NCBI RefSeq assembly: GCF_032931615.1
Contig: NZ_CP136759.1
Coordinates: 496,001 to 560,000 of the forward strand
Direction: 5' to 3'
Source of the DNA: Palleronia sp. LCG004
GTDB lineage: Bacteria; Pseudomonadota; Alphaproteobacteria; Rhodobacterales; Rhodobacteraceae
DNA: 64,000 bases
Shown: one piece after another, positions 17,934 through 26,945 of the stretch
Numbering within the stretch: position 1 is the stretch's first letter
Layout: each line of letters begins with the position of its first letter
The notes under the pieces: generated by a model
Seen by the model: only the letters and a program-made list of their open reading frames with translations
What the model was told of the DNA's origin: nothing
Databases searched by the model: none
Translations under genes and position numbers: made by a program

Positions 17934-18671
17934 TCACCCTTTTGCCGGTTCTGACCCCGCCATTCGCGCAAGGTTGAAGCGGCCAAGGATCGGCCGGTGA
18001 TCCGACGCGATGCGTGTCAGGTGAGTATCCACCACACGGCTCTCGACGAGGTCGGCCCCATTCGACCAGGCAAATCGATCGAGACTCAGGAACGGGCGGC
18101 CCGCCGGAAAGCTGGGTCCGGGGCTCGCTTGCCGCATCGTGTGGCGAAGGGGCTCCAACCCCCGATGGGCGGACCATTCATTGAAATCTCCCGCCAGAAT
18201 GGTCGGGCAGGGAGGCATCTCGCGGACCCTCTCCTGCAGGAAATGAAGTTGCGCGCGACGATTGCGCCGCAGCAAACCGAGATGGACGCCCGACAACCGA
18301 AATCGCGTGTTCGCGATGTGTGCCGTCACCACGACGGCTCCCCGAGGCTCCAATGCGGGCAGGTCGAAACGGAGCGTCTCCTCGATAGTGACGCTGGGCG
18401 AAAACAGGATCGCGATCCCATGCCAGCCGATGCCGACACCCGAGCCGGAGATCGGCAGGACATTGTAACCGGCGATCTGCCAGTCGGAGCTCGGAAGAGC
18501 GGACGGGCGTGGATGACGACGAAAATCGGCTTCCTGCAGGACGATGACATCGGCCCCGAGCTCCGAAATCACCTCGATCGTGCGCTCCGGCCGGCGCTTC
18601 AGATCCCGCCCGAGGCCGGCGCGTACGTTCCAGCTGGCGACCGTCAATCCGACGTCGTCATCTTTCTTCAT
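17934..18671 (-). CDS. Endonuclease/exonuclease/phosphatase-fold protein
   Basis: A 245-residue member of the EEP superfamily (DNase I/AP endonuclease fold). All core motifs are present: SWNVRAG near the start, LQEADFR with the metal-binding Glu, SGVHLGLL, GDFNEWSAH and SDHRPIL with the catalytic Asp-His. Members hydrolyse phosphodiesters in DNA, RNA, lipids or small molecules; no signal peptide is seen, so it is presumably cytoplasmic. The substrate is not determined. It is convergent with the histidine kinase gene across a 230-base gap in which I see no gene. Confidence 0.85.
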   Translation of the reverse strand: MKKDDDVGLTVASWNVRAGLGRDLKRRPERTIEVISELGADVIVLQEADFRRHPRPSALPSSDWQIAGYNVLPISGSGVGIGWHGIAILFSPSVTIEETLRFDLPALEPRGAVVVTAHIANTRFRLSGVHLGLLRRNRRAQLHFLQERVREMPPCPTILAGDFNEWSAHRGLEPLRHTMRQASPGPSFPAGRPFLSLDRFAWSNGADLVESRVVDTHLTRIASDHRPILGRFNLARMAGSEPAKG

Positions 18672-19271
18672 TCCGAAGCCGCCTCCGAAGACAAGGGTGG
18701 GCCGGTTTTTGCCCCGTGGGAAAAATTCTATTTCTGGCTATCATGAACCGGATCGACCGCACCAGCAGGGTCAATTGCCAGACGTTGTGGCGAAACCTTC
18801 ACGTCGGACATGACTGCTTCTCACCTCCTGACGTTATGCCATCCGGGCGATCGCGAAATTGCCGGGAGCCGCGACATGCTTGCGAGCATCCGAGCCGTTT
18901 GGCGAAGCGTCGAGTTGAACGGGAGCTAGATCTACAAGCAGTGTCGTATGTTCGAACTGGAGGACGCCCGCGGCGCTTTCTATGCGGCGTGCCAGATCAT
19001 CTCGCAATCCGTTCAGCTCAGCGGCGACCACTGGTTCGCGTAGCGAGGTGTTGCGATGGGAATTGGTCGTTATGCGATGCAGGACCTGAGCTGCTGACGC
19101 GGACATTGATGATATCGAACTTCGTCAAGTGGATGGCTGCGCCCCAACCAAAGCGGTAGATCCGGAATGGCACCGGAACGCGACGAGAATTTCGATCGGA
19201 TGAGCGATAGGCGCTTAAAATCTAACGCATCAGCGTTCGATTGATGCTTCAACAATCCGCAGATTGGGGGG
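18672..19271. other. 600-base region without an assignable gene
   Basis: The stretch between the EEP gene and tRNA-Gly has open frames on both strands, but none is recognisable. The most plausible is a leftward 90-codon frame at 18834-19106 containing VAAELNGLRDDLARRIESAAG, with acceptable codon composition but no clear ribosome site; it may be a small gene or a remnant. The promoter for the EEP gene should lie at the left side. No RNA gene or repeat was found. Confidence 0.4.
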
Positions 19272-19345
19272 TGGAGCGGGCGACGGGAATCGAACCCGTA
19301 TCATCAGCTTGGAAGGCTGAGGTCTTACCATTACACAACGCCCGC
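19272..19345 (-). tRNA. tRNA-Gly (anticodon TCC)
   Basis: Read leftward, the sequence folds as a tRNA. The acceptor stem GCGGGCG pairs with CGCCCGC, discriminator T is followed by an encoded CCA, the anticodon loop CTTCCAA carries TCC, and the T loop is GGTTCGATTCC. The D arm is short, as is common in tRNA-Gly. It decodes GGA/GGG. Confidence 0.95.
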
Positions 19346-19428
19346 GTCGGAACAGCTTCTACCATCGGGCGGTCAGGGGCTGCAAGACGGAATACGACGA
19401 TGGAGGTTCGCTTTCGCCTTGCAGGATT

Positions 19429-19439
19429 TTGCATTGCAA
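19429..19439. promoter_or_regulatory. Possible metal-responsive operator upstream of hemP
   Basis: TTGCATTGCAA is a perfect palindrome about a central T, in an AT-rich patch that continues with ATATCCGACAATAATAATC, in the region upstream of hemP. Iron control of hemP by Fur, Irr or RirA is usual in alphaproteobacteria, but this site does not match a consensus well enough to name the regulator. Confidence 0.22.
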
Positions 19440-19535
19440 TATCCGACAATAATAATCAGAAATGGTGAAGGTCCAGCTAATCCGCATCTCTAGCGGGTCA
19501 GCCCGATCCTGTGACTGAATGACCAAGAGGGCGAG

Positions 19536-19697
19536 ATGACCCATATGTTCGAACTGGCCGCAGCACATTTCGATCGACCCGGCCGGGGTCGGCGCGACCT
19601 GCGCAGGGCTACCCGGCCCTTCGGAGGATGGAGAATGGGATCACAACCCGCTCTGAATGGAATCCGGCCTGATGGCCCTGTGGAGGGCCCGGCATGA
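19536..19697 (+). CDS. Possible small upstream ORF, unknown
   Basis: A 53-codon frame with a GAGGGCGAG site just before its ATG ends with a stop overlapping the hemP start (ATGA), which suggests coupling to hemP. The peptide begins MTHMFELAAAHFD and is Arg- and Gly-rich. I recognise no homology, so this may be a leader peptide or chance. Confidence 0.3.
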   Translation: MTHMFELAAAHFDRPGRGRRDLRRATRPFGGWRMGSQPALNGIRPDGPVEGPA

Positions 19698-19846
19698 ATG
19701 CGCACGGGCAAAGTTCAGGCGCGGCAATTCCCGTTCTCCGCGCGGATGACATCCTGAAGGGTGGCAAGGACGCACGGATCGTGCTGGGCGATCAGATCTA
19801 TTGCCTGCATCTGACCAAGGCGGGAAAACTGATTCTTACGAAATGA
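19694..19846 (+). CDS. hemP: Hemin uptake protein HemP
   Basis: A 50-residue protein ending in GDQIYCLHLTKAGKLILTK. The pattern I-x-x-x-G-x-x-Y-x-L-x-x-T-x-x-G-K-L-I-L-T-K is the HemP signature. HemP is a small cytoplasmic protein needed for heme uptake, in some species as an activator of the heme receptor gene. GGAGGG lies six bases before the ATG. No heme transporter is adjacent in this window. Confidence 0.9.
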   Translation: MNAHGQSSGAAIPVLRADDILKGGKDARIVLGDQIYCLHLTKAGKLILTK

Positions 19847-19979
19847 CAGGCGACCCCCCGTTTCACGATGGAGAGATCGCCCAAGCAGGAATGCTGGACG
19901 CGTGGGAGAACCCGGCCCATCTTTCACCGAAAGGCGTCGTGGGTCTGGCGACACGCGGCGCGACATTCGGAGCGAGATC

Positions 19980-20258
19980 ATGGCCAAGACCGCGACCCCC
20001 TGCATCGATGTCTGCAAGTTCCGGCGAGATGGTGCGGCCGGCAAGCATTGCATCGGATGCTCGATGACCGAGGCGCAGAAAAAGATAAGCAAGAAACAGA
20101 AAAAGCCGCGGGAGGCCGCGGCTTTCGTAGCGCTCGTCGTGGCGCAGCAAAACGTTATGGGAGGCTACACGCATTGGCGCGACGCGTTTGTGAAACGATG
20201 CGTCAAGAAGGGCCGCCCGGTGCCCGATTGCGTGGGCGGCCCCGCTTCGAAGGGATGA
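19980..20258 (+). CDS. DUF1289 family protein
   Basis: A 92-residue protein starting MAKTATPCIDVCKFRRDG and continuing GKHCIGCSMTEAQKK. The four cysteines in C-x(3)-C and C-x-x-C spacing are the DUF1289 signature and probably bind a metal. The C-terminal part (AQQNVMGGYTHWRDAFVKRC) is typical of rhodobacterial members. It is convergent with dps with one base between the stop codons. A perfect terminator-like hairpin lies inside the coding sequence at 20102-20125, directly over a Lys/Glu-rich stretch. Confidence 0.85.
   Translation: MAKTATPCIDVCKFRRDGAAGKHCIGCSMTEAQKKISKKQKKPREAAAFVALVVAQQNVMGGYTHWRDAFVKRCVKKGRPVPDCVGGPASKG
20102..20125 (+). terminator. Perfect hairpin within the DUF1289 gene
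   Basis: Ten-base arms AAAGCCGCGG and CCGCGGCTTT surround a GAGG loop. The shape (A-rich foot, GC-rich stem, TTT exit) is that of a Rho-independent terminator on both strands, yet it sits mid-gene in the sense direction. On the minus strand it lies about 135 bases beyond the dps stop and could end that transcript. Confidence 0.5.
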
Positions 20259-20259
20259 T

Positions 20260-20730
20260 TCAGGCGAGGTGGGCGCGGAGCATCCAGGCGAACTTGTCGT
20301 GGATGCGGCCACGTTCGATGGCGAGATCCTCGCTGCGGATGTCACCGTGCTTGGCGGCGATCTCCGACAGACCCGCGAGCGTTGCTCCGATCGTCTCCTG
20401 CGCTTCGGCAAGATGGCGGATCATCTCCTTGTCGGAGGCGGATTCGTCGCCTTCGGAAACCTTGGACCGTTCCAGATGCCCGGCAAGCTTGCCTTGCGCC
20501 GTCTGACCGATGGCGCGGACGCGCTCGGCCAGATCGTCCTGACCGACGAAATGATCTTCGTAGATCTCCTGGAACAGCGCATGCAGCGGGCCAAAGGCCA
20601 TGCCGGTGACGTTCCAGTGATAATTCTGGGCGAGCATCGTGGTCACGACCGTCTCGGCGACAGCCTGATTCAGTGCATCGGCGATTTCGGCGCTGGCATC
20701 GGGTGTGAGATCGGAAGCGGTTTCGGCCAT
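20260..20730 (-). CDS. dps: Dps-family ferritin-like DNA-protection protein
   Basis: A 156-residue Dps/ferritin-like protein. The ferroxidase-site motif is visible: YHWNVTGMAFGPLH (His38, His50) followed by QDDLAERVRAIG (Asp65, Glu69). Dps forms dodecamers that oxidise ferrous iron with hydrogen peroxide and protect DNA. Length is normal. It lies among iron-linked genes (hemP upstream), fitting control by iron or oxidative stress, though no OxyR or Fur box was identified in its 5' region. Confidence 0.92.
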   Translation of the reverse strand: MAETASDLTPDASAEIADALNQAVAETVVTTMLAQNYHWNVTGMAFGPLHALFQEIYEDHFVGQDDLAERVRAIGQTAQGKLAGHLERSKVSEGDESASDKEMIRHLAEAQETIGATLAGLSEIAAKHGDIRSEDLAIERGRIHDKFAWMLRAHLA

Positions 20731-20812
20731 GTTTCTACCTTCCTGTGACGTGAGGGAGGGGATGGCTCGCGGTGAGCTGGCTGCCCCTTAGGGACCCCAA
20801 GATATTGTCCGC

Positions 20813-21205
20813 TCAGTAAATGTCCAGTGATCCGACCATGCCACGCATCAGCAGCATCAGTGTCGGGGCGGCCTGGGCATGGACGCGGCTCCTCACGAGA
20901 AAGCGCGCGCTCGAATGATCGCCATGCGCGATCGCGCGGGCAAGGGCCAGCAGCCATTCCTCGTCGAAGGACCGTCCCGATGCCCCGGGTCGCCAGAATA
21001 CCGGCCGATGCCTCAGCATCTGCGGCAGCGTCCGGGTGAGCAGGGCTGCATGCGCCTCGGCCCCGGCATCGGGATCGAGCAGTTCGCAGGCCTTGAGGGA
21101 GCTGCGGGGGGCCGCGCGGCAATCGAGCGCCGCCATGCGGAGGCATGACACAAAACCCGGCTGAGGTTCCTCGGGGAGGGGAAGATGTTTGCGGAGTGCG
21201 GTCAT
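20813..21205 (-). CDS. Unknown protein beside dps
   Basis: I do not recognise this protein of about 130 residues (149 if the ATG at 21262 is used). It contains four Cys in its first half (FVSCLRMAALDCRAA, LKACELLD), a helical middle and no membrane segment. It ends 82 bases before dps on the same strand and could share its transcript. Codon composition matches the neighbours, so it is probably real. Confidence 0.55.
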   Translation of the reverse strand: MTALRKHLPLPEEPQPGFVSCLRMAALDCRAAPRSSLKACELLDPDAGAEAHAALLTRTLPQMLRHRPVFWRPGASGRSFDEEWLLALARAIAHGDHSSARFLVRSRVHAQAAPTLMLLMRGMVGSLDIY

Positions 21206-21295
21206 CCCGGGCCTTTCGGTCGAAACGGCATCATCGTTCCTGACCAAGTTAGTCGGAATCATCGGCCGTGGGAAGAGCCCTTTGCGAAATGCGCG

Positions 21296-22294
21296 TCACG
21301 GAGCCGCGACGGAAGCATGCGCCTGGCGAAAGTCGCCGGGCGTCATGCCGTGCCGTTTGCGAAAGGCACGGATAAGATGCGGCACGTCGCAGAAACCGCA
21401 GGCCAGCGCGATATCCGTGACCGAGCGCGTCGAACCGGCGAGAAGGCGGGCCGCGTGATCGAGCCGCAGATCCATCGCGATCCGCGACGGGGGCGCACCG
21501 AGATCATCGCGGAACCGACGTTCGAGCGTCTTGCGGCCCACCCCGAGTTGCCGGGCGAGATCCGGGATTGATTCGGGCTCGTCTATCGACTGCTGCATCC
21601 TGATCAGCGCCTTGCGCACGACAGGATCGCGTGCGGGAGGTGTCTCGGGCAGGGCGGGTTGTGGACGTTCGCCGCTTTGCGCGCCGTCGATCATCAGGAT
21701 GCTGAGGCTCTTGGCCGCGGCGACCTGACCCAGATGTCGCTCTACCACGAAAGCCGCGAGGTGGGCGGCCGAATGTCCGCCTGAACAGGTCAGGCGGTCG
21801 CGGTCGACGACGAAGATCTGGTTCGACACGGGCGTGGCCCCTGCGAAACGATCGGTGAAGTCGCGATGGTGGAACCAGCTCACGCAGGCGCGATAGCCTT
21901 CGAGAAGGCCGGCCGCGTAGAGCTGGAACACGCCCGTGCAGAGCCCGACCAGCGGCACGCCGGCTTCGGCATTCTCCCGCAGATAGGTGACGAGTTCCGG
22001 CGTCAGCGTTTCGCCCCGGCCGATGAGGCCGCCGACAACGACGATGTAGTCGAAGCGTCCGGCCAAGCGGAGCCGGGTGTCGGGCTGGATCCTGACGCCC
22101 GCGCTGGAGACGATGGGGTTCATGTCGGCGGACAGGACCTGCCAGTCGCAATGGATGCGTCGCGAGCGATCGCCTTCATCCGCCGCCAGCCTGAGCACGT
22201 CCACGAAATTCGCGAAGGCAGAGAGCGTGAAGTCCCGCGTCAGCACGAAGCCGACGCTGAGCCGGTTCGGCGGTACCGCATGCGTGATGTCCAT
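21296..22294 (-). CDS. GlxA-family AraC regulator, GbdR-like, of the sarcosine oxidase operon
   Basis: A 332-residue regulator. An N-terminal DJ-1/PfpI-like domain ([31 protein letters not shown] with the family cysteine) precedes two AraC-type helix-turn-helix motifs ([45 protein letters not shown]). This architecture is shared with GbdR, which activates glycine betaine, dimethylglycine and sarcosine catabolism in Pseudomonas. The gene is divergent from soxB with 90 bases between, so it most likely controls that operon. The open frame extends far upstream on this strand, but the conserved start is the ATG at 22294. Confidence 0.87.
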   Translation of the reverse strand: MDITHAVPPNRLSVGFVLTRDFTLSAFANFVDVLRLAADEGDRSRRIHCDWQVLSADMNPIVSSAGVRIQPDTRLRLAGRFDYIVVVGGLIGRGETLTPELVTYLRENAEAGVPLVGLCTGVFQLYAAGLLEGYRACVSWFHHRDFTDRFAGATPVSNQIFVVDRDRLTCSGGHSAAHLAAFVVERHLGQVAAAKSLSILMIDGAQSGERPQPALPETPPARDPVVRKALIRMQQSIDEPESIPDLARQLGVGRKTLERRFRDDLGAPPSRIAMDLRLDHAARLLAGSTRSVTDIALACGFCDVPHLIRAFRKRHGMTPGDFRQAHASVAAP

Positions 22295-22297
22295 GTC

Positions 22298-22332
22298 GCA
22301 ATCGTACAGTCGCAAAGGGGCAATCGTCCAGT
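22298..22332. promoter_or_regulatory. Direct repeats, likely operator of the GbdR-like regulator
   Basis: GCAATCGTACAGT (22298-22310) and GCAATCGTCCAGT (22320-22332) match at 12 of 13 positions and start exactly 22 bases apart, two helical turns. AraC-family dimers bind such in-phase direct repeats. The pair lies between the divergent regulator and soxB starts, ending 52 bases before soxB. Confidence 0.55.
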
Positions 22333-22384
22333 GCGTTGGTTGCCCCGCCTGATAGCTGTCGACAAATTCCCGAAAGGTGCCGCG

Positions 22385-23638
22385 ATGACCAAATTCTCCG
22401 CCTTCTCGCTTCTGAAGAATGCCGTCACCGGGAATACGGGCTGGACCGAGCAATGGCCGAGCGCCGAGCCCAAGAAGGAATACGACGTCATCATCATCGG
22501 CGCGGGCGGCCACGGGCTGGGCGCGGCGTATTACCTCGCCAAGGAGCACGGGATCACCAATGTCGCCGTGATCGAGAAGGGATGGCTCGGCGGTGGCAAT
22601 ACTGGCCGCAACACGACGATCATTCGCTCCAACTATCTCTACGACGAGAGTGCGCGGCTCTACGATCATGCGCTCGACCTCTGGGAGGGGTTGAGCCAGG
22701 AGCTGAACTACAACGTCATGTTCTCTCGTCGGGGCGTGATGATGCTGGCCCACAACGTCCACGACGTTCAGAGCTTTCAGCGTCATGTGCATTCCAACCG
22801 GCTGAACGGCGTCGACAACGTCTGGCTGACGCGAGAGCAGGCGAAGACCTACTGCCCGCCGCTGAACATCTCGCCCGATGCGCGCTATCCGGTGATGGGC
22901 GCGGCGCTGCAGAAGCGAGCGGGAACCGCGCGCCACGACGCCGTCGCCTGGGGCTATGCGCGTGCGGCGGCGGCGCGAGGGGTCGACATCATCCAGAACT
23001 GCCCCGTCACCGCGATCCGGCGCGGGCCCGATGGCGCGGTCGAGGGTGTCGAGACCGGCAAGGGTCTCATTCGGGCGAAGAAGGTCGCGGTGTCGGCCGC
23101 GGGGCATACGAGCGTCGTAATGGAGACCGCGGGCGTGCGGATGCCGCTCGAAAGTTATCCGCTGCAAGCCTTGGTGAGCGAGCCGGTGAAGCCGATCTTT
23201 CCCTGCGTCGTGATGTCGAACACGGTCCATGCCTATATCAGTCAGTCCGACAAGGGAGAGCTGGTGATCGGCTCGGGCACGGACCAGTACACGAGCTATT
23301 CGCAACGCGGCGGCCTGCCACTGATCGAGCATACGGTCGCGGCCATCTGCGAGGTCTTTCCCATCTTCAACCGCATGCGGATGTTGCGGAAATGGGCCGG
23401 CATCGTGGATGTGACGCCCGACCGGTCGGCCATCCTCGGCAAGACGCCGGTGAAAGGGCTCTACGTCAATTGCGGCTGGGGCACGGGGGGGTTCAAGGCA
23501 ACGCCAGGGGCTGCACACACGCTCGCCTGGACGGTCGCCAAGGACGAGCCGCACGAGATCAATGCACCCTTCACGCTTGAGCGGTTCACCACCGGCCGCC
23601 TGATCGACGAGGCGGCTGCCGCCGCCGTCGCACATTGA
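22385..23638 (+). CDS. soxB: Sarcosine oxidase subunit beta (EC 1.5.3.24/1.5.3.1)
   Basis: A 417-residue flavoprotein subunit of heterotetrameric sarcosine oxidase, which oxidatively demethylates sarcosine to glycine in the cytoplasm, passing the methyl group to tetrahydrofolate. The dinucleotide-binding motif [16 protein letters not shown] is at residues 36-51. His184 in [13 protein letters not shown] corresponds by motif to the histidine that carries covalent FMN in this family. [15 protein letters not shown] near the C-terminus is also typical. AAAGGTG precedes the ATG. It is first in soxB-soxD-soxA-soxG, the conserved order. Confidence 0.95.
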   Translation: MTKFSAFSLLKNAVTGNTGWTEQWPSAEPKKEYDVIIIGAGGHGLGAAYYLAKEHGITNVAVIEKGWLGGGNTGRNTTIIRSNYLYDESARLYDHALDLWEGLSQELNYNVMFSRRGVMMLAHNVHDVQSFQRHVHSNRLNGVDNVWLTREQAKTYCPPLNISPDARYPVMGAALQKRAGTARHDAVAWGYARAAAARGVDIIQNCPVTAIRRGPDGAVEGVETGKGLIRAKKVAVSAAGHTSVVMETAGVRMPLESYPLQALVSEPVKPIFPCVVMSNTVHAYISQSDKGELVIGSGTDQYTSYSQRGGLPLIEHTVAAICEVFPIFNRMRMLRKWAGIVDVTPDRSAILGKTPVKGLYVNCGWGTGGFKATPGAAHTLAWTVAKDEPHEINAPFTLERFTTGRLIDEAAAAAVAH

Positions 23639-23648
23639 GGAGAGAGCG

Positions 23649-23951
23649 ATGCTCCTGATCCATTGCCCCTATTGCGACGAGACGCTGCCCGAGCTTGAAT
23701 TCGCGTATGCGGGCGAGGCGCATATCGTCCGTGCACCGGATCCATCCGGAACGAGCGATGAGGAATGGCGCGATTTCCTCTTCATCCGTTCGAATGCCAA
23801 GGGGCCGCATTACGAACGCTGGCGTCATATCCATGGCTGCGGGCGGTTCTTCAACGCGGTCCGCGACACGGTGAGCGACCGGTTCCTCGCGACCTACAAG
23901 GCGGGTGCCGCAAAGCCGGATCTCGCAAGCTTGACGGGGGGCGATCAATGA
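23649..23951 (+). CDS. soxD: Sarcosine oxidase subunit delta
   Basis: A 100-residue subunit that begins MLLIHCPYCDETLPELEF. The CPYC pair and the later HIHGCGRFF supply the Cys/His ligands of the zinc site known in this subunit. The RDTVSDRFLATYKAG end is conserved. Its stop overlaps the soxA start by four bases. It has a structural role in the tetramer. Confidence 0.95.
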   Translation: MLLIHCPYCDETLPELEFAYAGEAHIVRAPDPSGTSDEEWRDFLFIRSNAKGPHYERWRHIHGCGRFFNAVRDTVSDRFLATYKAGAAKPDLASLTGGDQ

Positions 23952-26941
23952 ACCTCTTCCGCGTTCCGGGACGGGGCCGCGTCCGTCACGACCGCCCCGT
24001 GACCTTCACCTTCGACGGCCGCGAGGTCGCGGGGTGCGAGGGCGATACAGTCGCCTCGGCTCTCCTCGCAAATGGTCGTCATCTGATGGGGCGGTCCTTC
24101 AAGTACCACCGTCCGCGCGGTCCCGTGGCCGCCGGGTCGGAGGAGCCAAACGCGCTGATCGGCACGCGGCGCGGCCCGGGGCGGTCCGAGCCGAACACCC
24201 GCGCCACGATGCAGGAGATCTGGTCCGGCCTCGAGACGCTGAGCCAGAACACCTTTCCAGACCTGCGGTTCGACCTCGGCGCGGTGAACGACCGGGCGCA
24301 CCGGCTGCTGTCGGCGGGATTTTACTACAAGACCTTCATGTGGCCGAAGAGCTTTTGGGACAAGGTCTACGAGCCCTTCATCCGTGCGGCCGCCGGCTTG
24401 GGCGTATCGCCCACCGAGGAAGATCCCGACAGCTACGCCTCCCGCTATCTGCATACAGACATACTGGTCGTGGGCGGCGGTCCCGCGGGGCTGGAAGCTG
24501 CGCGCGCAGCGGCGCAATCGGGGCTGCGCGTGACACTCGTCGACGAGCATGCCGAACTGGGAGGGACGCTGCTGAGCGAGCCGCAGGCGCGGATCGACGG
24601 GCGTCCCGCCTGGGACTGGCTTGCCGCCACGGTCGAGGCGCTCGAGGCGATGGGCGTGCGGATCATGACCCGCACCACTGCCATCGGCTACTACCACCAG
24701 AACATGATCGGCCTGTGCGAGCGGCTGACCGACCATCTGCCCGAGCTTCCGAAGGACACCCCGCGCGAGCGTCTCTGGCGCGTGCGGGCGGGGCAGGTGA
24801 TCCTTGCGCAGGGCGCGCTCGAGAAGCCGCTGGTCTTCGACGGAAACGACCGTCCGGGCGTGATGCTGGCCGGCGCGGCGCAGACTTATCTCAACCGGTT
24901 CGGAGTGCGGGTGGGGAATCGCGTGGCGATCGTCACGAGCCACGACAGTGCCTATTGGGCGGCCTTCGACCTTGCCGATACCGGTAGCCAGATCGTGGCC
25001 CTTGTCGATACGCGGGACGCGCCGGGCCCCGATGTCGCGGCAGAGGCAAGGCGGCGCGGCATTCCGGTCCTGACGGGACAGACGGTGACCGGCACCCGCG
25101 GGCGGCTGCGGATCAACGGCGTCTTCATCGCGCCGGTGACGGGGGGCGATGTCGGCAAGTCGCGGCGTGTTCCCTGCGATGCGCTTCTGATGTCGGGTGG
25201 ATGGACGCCGTCGCTACACCTCTTCTCGCATACGAAGGGCAGTCTCGCCTGGGATGCCGACCGGCAGACGTTCCTGCCCGACCGCGTCACCGAAGCCTGC
25301 CATATCGCAGGTGCGGGCCGTGGCCTCTGGGGGATCACCGCGGCGCTCCATGACGGGGCCGAGATGGGATCCGCGGCGGCGCGCGCGATGGGGCTCGACG
25401 CCGATCCGCGCCGTATCGACGTCTCGCAGGATCGCGGTGGAAAGGGCGTCAGCGTCACCGAACTGCCAAGCGGCAAATCCGCCGCCAGCACGCGCGCCTT
25501 CGTGGACTTCCAGAACGACGTGACCGCCAAGGACCTGCGCCTTGCCGTAAAGGAGGGGATGCGCTCCATCGAGCACGTCAAGCGGTACACCACGAACGGT
25601 ATGGCGACCGATCAGGGCAAGATGTCGAACATCAACGGGCTCAACATCGCGGCAGAGGCGCTGGGCAAGCCCGCACCCGAGGTCGGCCTCACCACCTTCC
25701 GCCCGCCCTATACGCCGACGACCTTCGGGGCGTTCGCGGGCTATCACCGCGGTGCCCATTTCGAGGTGACGCGACGGACCCCGATCGACGCCTGGGCCGA
25801 CGAAAACGGCGCGGTGTTCGAGCCGGTCGGCCATTGGCGGCGCGCGCGATATTTCCCGAAGCCGTGCGAGGACATGGATGCGGCCGTCGGTCGCGAATGC
25901 CGTGCCACGCGCGCCTCTCTGGGGATCTTCGACGCTTCGACCCTGGGCAAGATCGAGGTGGTCGGGCCCGATGCGGCCGAGTTCATGAACCGCATGTACA
26001 CGAATCCCTGGACGAAGCTTGCGCCGGGGCGTGCGCGCTACGGTCTGCTGCTCGGCGATGACGGTTTCATCCGCGATGACGGCGTGATCGGACGGCTGGC
26101 CGACGATCGCTTTCACGTCACGACCACGACCGGCGGGGCGGCGCGCGTGCTGAACATGATGGAGGATTACCTTCAGACGGAATGGCCGGACCTGAAGGTC
26201 TGGCTCACCTCGACGACAGAGCAATGGGCCGTGATCGCGGTGAACGGCCCCAACGCCCGGAAGCTGATCGAACCCTTCGTCGAGGGGGCCGACATCTCGC
26301 CCGATGCCTTGCCGCACATGTCGGTCGTCGAATGCAGCTTCGACAATCTGCCCTGCCGTCTCTTCCGGCTGAGCTTTACCGGCGAACTGGGCTTCGAGAT
26401 CAATGTGCCTGCGCGTCACGGCCGGGCCGTCTGGGAGAAGCTGATGGAAGCGGGCAAGCCGTTCGACATCACCCCATACGGAACCGAGACGATGCACGTC
26501 CTGCGGGCCGAAAAGGGGTTCATCATCGTCGGTCAGGATACAGACGGCACCGTCACGCCCTACGATGCGGGAATGGGATGGGCCGTCGGCAAGCAGAAGG
26601 CCGATTTCGTCGGCATGCGCGCGCTGATGCGCCACGATCTCGTTGCCGCGAACCGCAAGCAGCTGGTGGGTCTTCTGACCGAGGACGGCGAGACGAAGCT
26701 GGAGGAAGGCGCGCAGATCGTGTTCGATCCGAACCAGCAGACGCCGATGATCATGGCCGGCCATGTCACCTCGTCCTATCACTCGGACGCGGTCGGTCAG
26801 CCCATCGCGCTTGCCGTGATCGAGGGGGGGCGCGAACGGATGGGCGAAACAGTCCATATCCCCATGCCCGATCGCACCGTGACCGCCAAGATCACCGCAC
26901 CGATATTCTATGACCCCAACAACGACCGCGTGAAGGTCTGA
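23948..26941 (+). CDS. soxA: Sarcosine oxidase subunit alpha
   Basis: A 997-residue subunit. An N-terminal 2Fe-2S-ferredoxin-like fold (VTFTFDGREVAGCEGDTVASALL) is followed by an NAD/FAD-binding domain with DILVVGGGPAGLEAARAAA at about residue 170, then a C-terminal tetrahydrofolate-binding GcvT-like domain from about residue 600 (LGIFDASTLGKIEVVGPDA; LSFTGELGFEINVP; LRAEKGFIIVGQDTDG). This is the full family length and order. The folate domain captures the methylene group as 5,10-methylene-THF. The start overlaps soxD (ATGA). Confidence 0.95.
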   Translation: MNLFRVPGRGRVRHDRPVTFTFDGREVAGCEGDTVASALLANGRHLMGRSFKYHRPRGPVAAGSEEPNALIGTRRGPGRSEPNTRATMQEIWSGLETLSQNTFPDLRFDLGAVNDRAHRLLSAGFYYKTFMWPKSFWDKVYEPFIRAAAGLGVSPTEEDPDSYASRYLHTDILVVGGGPAGLEAARAAAQSGLRVTLVDEHAELGGTLLSEPQARIDGRPAWDWLAATVEALEAMGVRIMTRTTAIGYYHQNMIGLCERLTDHLPELPKDTPRERLWRVRAGQVILAQGALEKPLVFDGNDRPGVMLAGAAQTYLNRFGVRVGNRVAIVTSHDSAYWAAFDLADTGSQIVALVDTRDAPGPDVAAEARRRGIPVLTGQTVTGTRGRLRINGVFIAPVTGGDVGKSRRVPCDALLMSGGWTPSLHLFSHTKGSLAWDADRQTFLPDRVTEACHIAGAGRGLWGITAALHDGAEMGSAAARAMGLDADPRRIDVSQDRGGKGVSVTELPSGKSAASTRAFVDFQNDVTAKDLRLAVKEGMRSIEHVKRYTTNGMATDQGKMSNINGLNIAAEALGKPAPEVGLTTFRPPYTPTTFGAFAGYHRGAHFEVTRRTPIDAWADENGAVFEPVGHWRRARYFPKPCEDMDAAVGRECRATRASLGIFDASTLGKIEVVGPDAAEFMNRMYTNPWTKLAPGRARYGLLLGDDGFIRDDGVIGRLADDRFHVTTTTGGAARVLNMMEDYLQTEWPDLKVWLTSTTEQWAVIAVNGPNARKLIEPFVEGADISPDALPHMSVVECSFDNLPCRLFRLSFTGELGFEINVPARHGRAVWEKLMEAGKPFDITPYGTETMHVLRAEKGFIIVGQDTDGTVTPYDAGMGWAVGKQKADFVGMRALMRHDLVAANRKQLVGLLTEDGETKLEEGAQIVFDPNQQTPMIMAGHVTSSYHSDAVGQPIALAVIEGGRERMGETVHIPMPDRTVTAKITAPIFYDPNNDRVKV

Positions 26942-26945
26942 TCCC

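Noticed and set aside
18716-19159. A 147-codon plus-strand frame before tRNA-Gly
   Set aside because: Its composition is Arg/Cys/Pro-rich like a shadow frame, it has no good start context and no homology is apparent.
19241-19468. A 75-codon plus-strand frame containing GIEPVSSAWKAEVLPLHN
   Set aside because: It is a translation across the tRNA-Gly gene in antisense, a common false annotation.
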